Shown: positions 59,077 to 64,000 of the stretch, one piece after another | Layout of the letters: the number at the start of each line of letters is the position of its first letter | How positions within the stretch are numbered: position 1 is the first letter of the stretch | Source of the DNA: Nocardia amamiensis | GTDB lineage: Bacteria > Actinomycetota > Actinomycetes > Mycobacteriales > Mycobacteriaceae | NCBI RefSeq assembly: GCF_015477605.1 | Contig: NZ_JADLQX010000016.1 | Coordinates: 142,116 to 206,115, forward strand | Direction: 5' to 3' | Length of the DNA stretch: 64,000 bases | Notes under the pieces: model-generated | What the model saw: only the letters and a program-made list of their open reading frames with translations | What the model was told of the DNA's origin: nothing | The model's database searches: none | Translations under genes and position numbers: made by a program

Positions 59077-59090
59077 TAGAACATGTTCTT
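59077..59090. promoter_or_regulatory. KstR-like operator upstream of the SnoaL-like gene
   Basis: TAGAACATGTTCTT matches the KstR consensus TnnAACnnGTTnnA except for the last base; the core AGAACATGTTCT is a perfect 12-base dyad. It ends 33 bases before the SnoaL-like ATG, and 139 bases before the divergent gene. It is the same motif type as the site at 45679. Confidence 0.6.
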
Positions 59091-59123
59091 GTCTCACGGT
59101 ATCGCGCGTGCCAGGCTCGACGG

Positions 59124-59600
59124 ATGGATCTCGACGTCATCGAAGCCGTCCGCCAGCTGAAGTACCGCTACTTCCGCACCCTCGATCTCAAGAAGTGGGA
59201 CGAGTTCGCCGACACCCTCGCCGCGGACGCGACCGGTCGTTACGGCACCCACGCCATGGGAAAGCCGTTGCACTTGGACGGCCGCGACGCCATCACCGCG
59301 TTCATGCGGGAGAATCTCGGGCCCTCGGTCGTCACGGTGCACGTCGCCAACCATCCGGAGATCCGTGTCGACGGCGAAACTGCCACGGGCTCATGGGCTT
59401 TCGAGGACACCGTGATCGCCACCGAGTACGGCGTGCTGATCCGGGGAGCCGGGTACTACATCGACACCTACCGCAGGGACACCGATGGCCGGTGGCGTAT
59501 CACCTCCACCGGGTACGAGCGCATCTACGAATCCATGCAGGCACTGTCGGACATACCGAGCTTCCAGTTGCTGTCCAACATGTGGGCGTCCGAGAAATAG
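59124..59600 (+). CDS. SnoaL/NTF2-like protein, possible dehydratase or isomerase
   Basis: A 158-residue NTF2-fold protein: VIEAVRQLKYRYFRTLDLKK, WDEFADTLAADATGRYGTHA, HLDGRDAITAFMRENLGPSV, HVANHPEIRVDGETATGSWA, YYIDTYRRDTDGRWRITSTG. This is the group with steroid isomerases and bile-acid dehydratases; Tyr, Asp and His in a cone suggest an enzyme, but the activity is unknown. A KstR-like box upstream supports a sterol-linked role. It precedes the aminotransferase-like gene by 81 bases. Confidence 0.88.
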   Translation: MDLDVIEAVRQLKYRYFRTLDLKKWDEFADTLAADATGRYGTHAMGKPLHLDGRDAITAFMRENLGPSVVTVHVANHPEIRVDGETATGSWAFEDTVIATEYGVLIRGAGYYIDTYRRDTDGRWRITSTGYERIYESMQALSDIPSFQLLSNMWASEK

Positions 59601-59681
59601 CGGGCGCCGGGCGGGAAAATCGGTCCAGTATCCCGGCGGTGGCGCTGGACGGCACCGGCGCGCCGGGCGGATGCTGCGGAC

Positions 59682-60734
59682 ATGTCCTCCCTAGCGCCTG
59701 ACGACTACACGCTCGAAACCACCTACCTCAACACCGCCTCGTACGGTCTGCCGTCGGCCCGAGCGCTGACTGCCGTGCGCGACGCCGGCGCGGGATGGGC
59801 CACCGGCCGCGGCGGACCGGCCTCATCGCTGGATCTCCTGGTGCCCGACCTGCGGGCCGGGTTCGCCCGCCTGCTCGACGGCGCGACCCCCGACGACATC
59901 GCGCTGGGCAGCGGTGTCGCGGGCCTGATCGCGCCGGTGGCCGCTGCACTGCCGCCGGGGGCGGAGGTGCTGTTGCCGGAGGGCGAATTCTCTTCGGTCT
60001 CCATGCCGTTCGTGTATCGCGGCGATCTCGTCGTGCGCTTCGTTCCGTTGCCGGAGTTGGCCGCGCAGGTGCGACCGGAGACCGCGCTGGTCGCGGTCAG
60101 CGTGGTCCAGTCGGCGGACGGCCGCGTCACCGACCTCGCGGAGCTGCGCGCGGCCACCCGGGCGGCCGGCGCGCGGCTGCTGGTGGACGCCACTCAGGCT
60201 GCGGGCTGGCTGCCGCTGCGATTCGCCGACGCGGATTATTGGGTCTGCGCCGGCTTCAAGTGGTTGATCGGTGCACGCAGTGTCGCGTTCTTCGCCACGG
60301 CGCCGGAGCTCGTCACCGAACTGCGGCCGGTCGGGTCCAGCTGGTACGCCGCCCAGGACCGCTGGGCCGAGCTCTACCGTCCGGTGGCGTTGCCGCCGAC
60401 AGCACGACGCTTCGACGCGACCCCGGACTGGCTCGGCGTCATCGCCGCGCTGGCTGGCCTGTCCCTGATCGAGGAACTCACCGTCGACAAGATCGGCGCA
60501 CACAACTTGGAGCTGGCCGACCGATTCCGCGAAGGGCTGCGTGAACTCGGGTTCCAGCCCGTCGAGGCGCGCTCCCCCATCGTCTCCGTGCCCGGCGCGG
60601 CAGAATTGGCGGCGCGGCTGGAGGAGGCGAATGTGATCGCCTCGGCGCGGGGAGGCGGGCTTCGGTTCGCCTTTCACCTCTACAACAGCACCGACGATGT
60701 CGAACGGGCACTGTCGGCATTACGCGCCGCGTAG
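59682..60734 (+). CDS. Class V aminotransferase-fold PLP enzyme
   Basis: A 350-residue pyridoxal-phosphate enzyme: YLNTASYGLPSARALTAVRD, the Asp/Gln pair in LLVDATQAAGWLPLRFADAD and the Schiff-base lysine in WVCAGFKWLIGARSVAFF. It is the class V fold (cysteine desulfurase/selenocysteine lyase-like), short, without the mobile Cys loop seen in NifS-type enzymes, so an aminotransferase or lyase is more likely. Its substrate is unknown. It ends 218 bases before the converging DapB-like gene. Confidence 0.9.
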   Translation: MSSLAPDDYTLETTYLNTASYGLPSARALTAVRDAGAGWATGRGGPASSLDLLVPDLRAGFARLLDGATPDDIALGSGVAGLIAPVAAALPPGAEVLLPEGEFSSVSMPFVYRGDLVVRFVPLPELAAQVRPETALVAVSVVQSADGRVTDLAELRAATRAAGARLLVDATQAAGWLPLRFADADYWVCAGFKWLIGARSVAFFATAPELVTELRPVGSSWYAAQDRWAELYRPVALPPTARRFDATPDWLGVIAALAGLSLIEELTVDKIGAHNLELADRFREGLRELGFQPVEARSPIVSVPGAAELAARLEEANVIASARGGGLRFAFHLYNSTDDVERALSALRAA

Positions 60735-60951
60735 GGTACCTCCGCCTTCGCTCCGGCCGTGCGCGTCATGCGCACCTCCGTGCCTACGCTCCGGCACAAC
60801 GCAGAACAATCCGGCACCATCCTCGCCGCAGCCAGGTGAGACCATCCGGTGCCGTCCGCACTGCGCAGGTAGCCGACGGGTGGCGTCCGCGCTGCACGCA
60901 GGCAGGCGGACGTGGTACCGGCGTGCCGAACTCGGTGCGGCCCTATGCGGT

Positions 60952-62028
60952 TCAGCCGGTCGGGCGGTCCGCCGGTGCGGTGATCAATGGGAGGTCTAGG
61001 GCGGTCAGGATCCCGGGCGGCGCCGCGATTACGGCGGGCACGGCGTTGACGATGCGCATGCCGGTGGCCACCAGTGTCGCGTAGTTGTGGTCGCCGTTGC
61101 GGCTCGAGGCCACCAAGTCCATCACGTAGCTGGGCTCGCCGGTGATCTCGACCCGGTAGGAGCCCTCGGTATGGGCCGGCTGCGGCCAGTCCGGGCACAG
61201 GTCGGGCCGCAGGCGGGTCACGTGCTCCAGCACCGTGACCGGCACGTCGCCGACCATGCCCCGGACTTCGAAACGCAAAGCGGCAGCCGTTCCTTCGGCG
61301 ACATGCCCGGTCGCGATGTCGAACGACGCCGGAGCGGGGACTCGTTCATACGTCTCGGTGACGGCATCGAGGGTGACGCCGATTCCCGCGGCCAGCTGGC
61401 GGACCACGCCGCCCCAGGCCAGTGAGAGCACGCCGGGCTGCAACAGCATCGGGATGTCGTCGACGGGCTTGCCGAAGCCCATGATGTCGAACATGACCTC
61501 GCGATTGCCGTAGCTGGCGTAGTCGACGATCTCCAGGCAACGCACCTGGTCGATGCGCAGACACGTCCCGGCGAGCGCGAGCGGGAGCAGGTCGTTGGCG
61601 AACCCCGGGTCGATGCCGTTGACCCACAGCGACGAATTCCCTCGAGCCGCGGCTTCCTGCACTGGTTTCAGCAGTTCGTCCGGAAGCACGCCATAGGGGT
61701 ACTGGAAGAACACCGGCGCACAGGCGACGACGTTGACTCCCGCGGCGAGGATGCGCTGCAGATCCTGCACGGCCTCGAACAGCCGGTTGTCGGTCATCGA
61801 GCAGTAGACGACGCAGTCCGGGCGCGACGCGAGCAAGGTCTCGGCATCGTTGGTCGCGGTGACGCCGACCGAACGGTCCAGTCCCGCGAGCCTTCCCGCG
61901 TCCATTCCCTCTTTGGCAGGGCCGGAGACCCATACGCCGGTCAGTTCCAGGTCGGGGTGGGCGATGACGCCGGCCAGGGCATGCCTGCCGACATTGCCGG
62001 TGCCCCATTGCACTACGCGATACGTCAT
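60952..62028 (-). CDS. DapB-like NAD(P)H-dependent amine or diaminopentanoate dehydrogenase-type protein
   Basis: A 358-residue protein with an N-terminal Rossmann motif (MTYRVVQWGTGNVGRHALAG), DCVVYCSMTDNRLFEAVQDL and SSLWVNGIDPGFANDLLPLA. This group is labelled dihydrodipicolinate reductase-like; relatives include 2,4-diaminopentanoate dehydrogenase and amine dehydrogenases. In mycolata it often lies among lipid or sterol catabolism genes. It starts 1 base after the SDR stop, so both form an operon read from the palindrome at 62835. Confidence 0.9.
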   Translation of the reverse strand: MTYRVVQWGTGNVGRHALAGVIAHPDLELTGVWVSGPAKEGMDAGRLAGLDRSVGVTATNDAETLLASRPDCVVYCSMTDNRLFEAVQDLQRILAAGVNVVACAPVFFQYPYGVLPDELLKPVQEAAARGNSSLWVNGIDPGFANDLLPLALAGTCLRIDQVRCLEIVDYASYGNREVMFDIMGFGKPVDDIPMLLQPGVLSLAWGGVVRQLAAGIGVTLDAVTETYERVPAPASFDIATGHVAEGTAAALRFEVRGMVGDVPVTVLEHVTRLRPDLCPDWPQPAHTEGSYRVEITGEPSYVMDLVASSRNGDHNYATLVATGMRIVNAVPAVIAAPPGILTALDLPLITAPADRPTG

Positions 62029-62029
62029 G

Positions 62030-62821
62030 TCACAGATCCGGGATGGGGAGGTCGAGGTTCGGGATGATCAAGCCGCCGTCGGGTTCGAGAATCTTGCCCG
62101 TGAGGTATTTCCCCGCTGGAGAAACCAGGTAGAGCGCGGCGGCGGCGATGTCTTCGGGTTCGCCGATGCGATGCAGCGGCGTCTTGGATTCCAGTTCGGT
62201 CCGCATCGCGTCGTTGCCTGCGACGATCTCCAGCGCCGAGGTCAGGATCGCGCCGGGCGCTATCGCGTTCACCCGGATACGCGGGTTCAGGTCGAGCGCG
62301 GCGAGCTTGGTGTAGTGGGCAAGGGCCGCCTTGGCGGTGCCGTAAGCGGCGAAGGCTCGCCCGGGCAGGCGCCCCATGGTGGAGGTGATGTTCAGAATCG
62401 AGCCACCCCCGGCGGTTTCGAGCATATGCGGCACCGCGGCACGAACCAGAGCATGCGCATTGGTGACGTTGAATTCGAACGCGTCGGTCAGCGCCTCAGG
62501 CGTCGTGTCCAGCAGCGGGCACGGCAGTGCGCCGCCAACGTTGTTGACCACGATGTCCAGGCGTCCGAAGCGCTCGACCGCCGTCGCGGCGAGGGCCGCC
62601 GTGGCGTCGATGTCGCTCAGGTCCGCGGGCACCACGTGGGCCCGCCGTCCGGCGGCGGCAACGCGCTCGGCGACCTCGTCGAGCTGGCTCTTGGTCCGCG
62701 CGGCGATGACGACGTCCGCGCCCGCCTCCGCGAACGCGATGGCGATCGCCGCGCCGAGGCCTCGGCCCGCGCCGGTGACTATGGCGACCTGGCCGTCGAT
62801 CCGGAACCGATCCAGAATCAT
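62030..62821 (-). CDS. SDR-family oxidoreductase (7-alpha-hydroxysteroid dehydrogenase-like group)
   Basis: A 263-residue classical SDR: VAIVTGAGRGLGAAIAIAFA, VVNNVGGALPCPL (NNVG in place of NNAG), NITSTMGRLPGRAFAAYGTA-KAALAHY with the Tyr and Lys, and YLTGKILEPDGGLIIPNLDL. The 7-alpha-HSDH/glucose dehydrogenase-like group is a guess. It is the first gene after the palindrome at 62835-62852 and is divergent from the IclR-type regulator. Confidence 0.92.
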   Translation of the reverse strand: MILDRFRIDGQVAIVTGAGRGLGAAIAIAFAEAGADVVIAARTKSQLDEVAERVAAAGRRAHVVPADLSDIDATAALAATAVERFGRLDIVVNNVGGALPCPLLDTTPEALTDAFEFNVTNAHALVRAAVPHMLETAGGGSILNITSTMGRLPGRAFAAYGTAKAALAHYTKLAALDLNPRIRVNAIAPGAILTSALEIVAGNDAMRTELESKTPLHRIGEPEDIAAAALYLVSPAGKYLTGKILEPDGGLIIPNLDLPIPDL

Positions 62822-62834
62822 CCGGGCTCCCTAC

Positions 62835-62852
62835 CTGTCGAATATTCGACAG
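62835..62852. promoter_or_regulatory. Perfect 18-bp palindrome between the SDR and IclR-type genes
   Basis: CTGTCGAATATTCGACAG is a perfect dyad, 14 bases before the SDR ATG and 61 bases before the IclR-type ATG. A TAATAT hexamer close by may be a -10 of the divergent gene. It is the probable site of the IclR-type regulator at 62913. Confidence 0.7.
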
Positions 62853-62912
62853 CTTGTGATCTAATATTTGTCATCGTAAGCCGCTCGTCAGAGCCGGGAC
62901 AAGAGGTTGGCT

Positions 62913-63791
62913 ATGCCTGATCGCGCCGCGTCGCCGCCGACACGGCGAGTCATCGACATCGTGTCGCTGCTGGCGACCTCCGGTGAGCCGATCAGCGTCG
63001 CGGGCATCGCCGAGCGGCTCGGCATCGCCAGGGCAACCGCGACCGCGATACTGGCCGAGTTGGACGCGGCCGGCTGGGTCGTACGCGATCCCGCTCGTGG
63101 CTACCGCACCGGACCCGCGTTGGCGGGATTGCACGGTGCGGCGCTTCCCCACGGCGTCGGCGACATCCTCGGCGCTCTGGCGGCCCGCACCGGGTATGGC
63201 GCGACGTTCAGCCGCATCGAACCCGATCGGCTCACCGTGCTCGATGTACGGCACGGCGCCGATCGGGTGGTTCCCGGAATTCCGGTGGGACATCGCATTC
63301 CGTTGCAGTTCCCGGCGGGTGCGAGTGTGATGCCGTGGCGTTCGGCGAGCGAGCAGAACACCTGGCTGGGCACCGCGACAAACGCGGATCGGCGCATCGC
63401 CGGTGCTCTGTCGGCACTGGTGCGTGATCGCGGCGTCGCCGTGTTCCGGCCCCGCGCCGACGACGCGGGCCTGGTCGACTTGCTCGCCGATCTGCTGGGT
63501 GCGGTGGGATCCGAACTGTTGCAACCGCATCTGCGTACGCGCGCTCTCCGTCAGCTCGCGGCACTCACGTCACGGCCGTTCAGCCGGGCTGAGCTGGATT
63601 CGGAGGACGTGCTGCCGCTGAGTTATCTCGCGGCGCCGGTGTTCGATGCGAACGGCAATGCGGCGTACGAGGTTCAGCTCGGACCATTGCGTACGGCGAC
63701 GACTCGACACGAACGGGATGATTTCATCGAGGCGACTCGTGCGGCGGCACGCGATTTGACGGCCGCGCTCACTGCCGGCCGACACGGGTAA
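62913..63791 (+). CDS. IclR-type regulator, divergent from the SDR operon
   Basis: A 292-residue protein with an N-terminal winged helix of the IclR type: RVIDIVSLLATSGEPISVAG, IAERLGIARATATAILAELD, AAGWVVRDPARGYRTGPALA. The effector domain (DVRHGADRVVPGIPVGHRIP; YLAAPVFDANGNAAYEVQLG) is less like the classical IclR one. ATG 62913 follows AGAGG; a TTG at 62907 is in frame. It probably controls the divergent SDR-DapB pair through the 18-bp palindrome. It converges on the rRNA operon. Confidence 0.88.
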   Translation: MPDRAASPPTRRVIDIVSLLATSGEPISVAGIAERLGIARATATAILAELDAAGWVVRDPARGYRTGPALAGLHGAALPHGVGDILGALAARTGYGATFSRIEPDRLTVLDVRHGADRVVPGIPVGHRIPLQFPAGASVMPWRSASEQNTWLGTATNADRRIAGALSALVRDRGVAVFRPRADDAGLVDLLADLLGAVGSELLQPHLRTRALRQLAALTSRPFSRAELDSEDVLPLSYLAAPVFDANGNAAYEVQLGPLRTATTRHERDDFIEATRAAARDLTAALTAGRHG

Positions 63792-63843
63792 ATGCGGTTC
63801 AGTGGACGCGACTGCATCGAAGCCATTGTTTTCCCATATACGA

Positions 63844-63878
63844 CGAAAGGCCCTCGACCATGTCGAGGGCCTTTCGTG
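63844..63878 (-). terminator. Strong hairpin terminator of the rRNA operon
   Basis: A 16-base perfect stem (ACGAAAGGCCCTCGAC with GTCGAGGGCCTTTCGT) around a 3-base loop lies just after the 5S rRNA 3' end on the minus strand. It would also end the IclR-type transcript coming the other way. Confidence 0.9.
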
Positions 63879-63884
63879 AAGGAT

Positions 63885-64000
63885 GTTCCGGCGGTGTCCT
63901 ACTCTCCCACACCCTGTCGAGTGCAGTACCATCGGCGCTGGCAGGCTTAGCTTCCGGGTTCGGAATGGGACCGGGCGTTTCCCTGCCGCTATGGCCGCCG
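63885..64000 (-). rRNA. rrf: 5S rRNA, 5' end just outside the window
   Basis: Read on the minus strand, it starts CGGCGGCCATAGCGGCAGGG and has AACGCCCGGTCCCATTCCGA, ACCCGGAAGCTAAGCCTGCC, and ends GAGAGTAGGACACCGCCGGA-ACA, the conserved actinobacterial 5S sequence. Only a few bases of the 5' end are missing at the window edge. The 23S and 16S genes are expected beyond position 64000. Confidence 0.97.

Overview
The window is high-GC actinobacterial chromosome, most likely from a mycolic-acid-containing genus such as Nocardia (Rhodococcus or Mycobacterium are less likely). This is inferred from gene content. The block pgsA2-like, gcvH, garA, two MerR regulators, a DUF151 protein and gcvP follows the order known around M. 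tuberculosis Rv1822-Rv1832. There are also a ChoD-type oxidase, an F420-type oxidoreductase, a cutinase-like esterase, a wax-type fatty acyl-CoA reductase, a WhiB protein and KstR-type palindromes. No CRISPR array, intact IS, prophage or tRNA is visible.

Layout. 1-7.4 kb: two tandem CNNM/CorC membrane proteins, a conserved unknown, a secreted LVIVD-repeat protein paired with a DUF305 protein, a hot-dog-fold protein, a decayed gene and a small membrane protein. 7.6-10.2 kb: a probable 33-residue peptide gene with its own terminator, then glcB. 10.4-14.1 kb: a four-gene operon (SDR, zinc alcohol dehydrogenase, TetR, acyl-CoA dehydrogenase) behind a 20-bp imperfect palindrome. 14.2-16.2 kb: an HxlR regulator divergent from an acyl-CoA dehydrogenase-fold gene around an inverted repeat. 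16.3-20 kb: DM13 protein, HNH endonuclease, WhiB protein and a substrate-binding/vWA lipid-side protein, with several very small ORFs. 20-23.3 kb: gene-poor, with small or truncated genes, an alcohol dehydrogenase and a frameshifted remnant. 23.3-32 kb: the glycine-cleavage/GarA block on the minus strand, with a tandem glycine riboswitch before gcvP.

32-45 kb holds ChoD, DUF2252, a NERD-like protein, a PAP2 phosphatase, a long acyl-CoA oxidase-type flavoprotein, a TetR-ABC exporter operon and a vWA surface protein. 45-52 kb holds an F420-type oxidoreductase with a perfect KstR-type box, a ThrE-type exporter, a heme oxygenase, a lipoprotein 5'-nucleotidase and the fatty acyl-CoA reductase. 52-63.8 kb is rich in catabolic oxidoreductases: an alcohol dehydrogenase led by two tandem minicistrons, TetR plus a KstD-like flavoprotein, two IclR-type regulators, a SnoaL-like protein with a KstR-like box, a class V aminotransferase-fold enzyme, a DapB-like dehydrogenase and an SDR. 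This looks like sterol or other cyclic-lipid catabolism, but the substrate cannot be read from sequence. The window ends in the 3' part of an rRNA operon (5S rRNA, minus strand).

The most unusual items are the tandem 71-bp minicistron repeat joined by ATGA overlaps (54.25-54.39 kb), which has the architecture of mycobacterial MIRU elements; the terminator-flanked 33-residue peptide gene; the 22-codon ORF wedged between garA and the MerR gene; and a ferredoxin-like cysteine cluster inside the ChoD-type oxidase.
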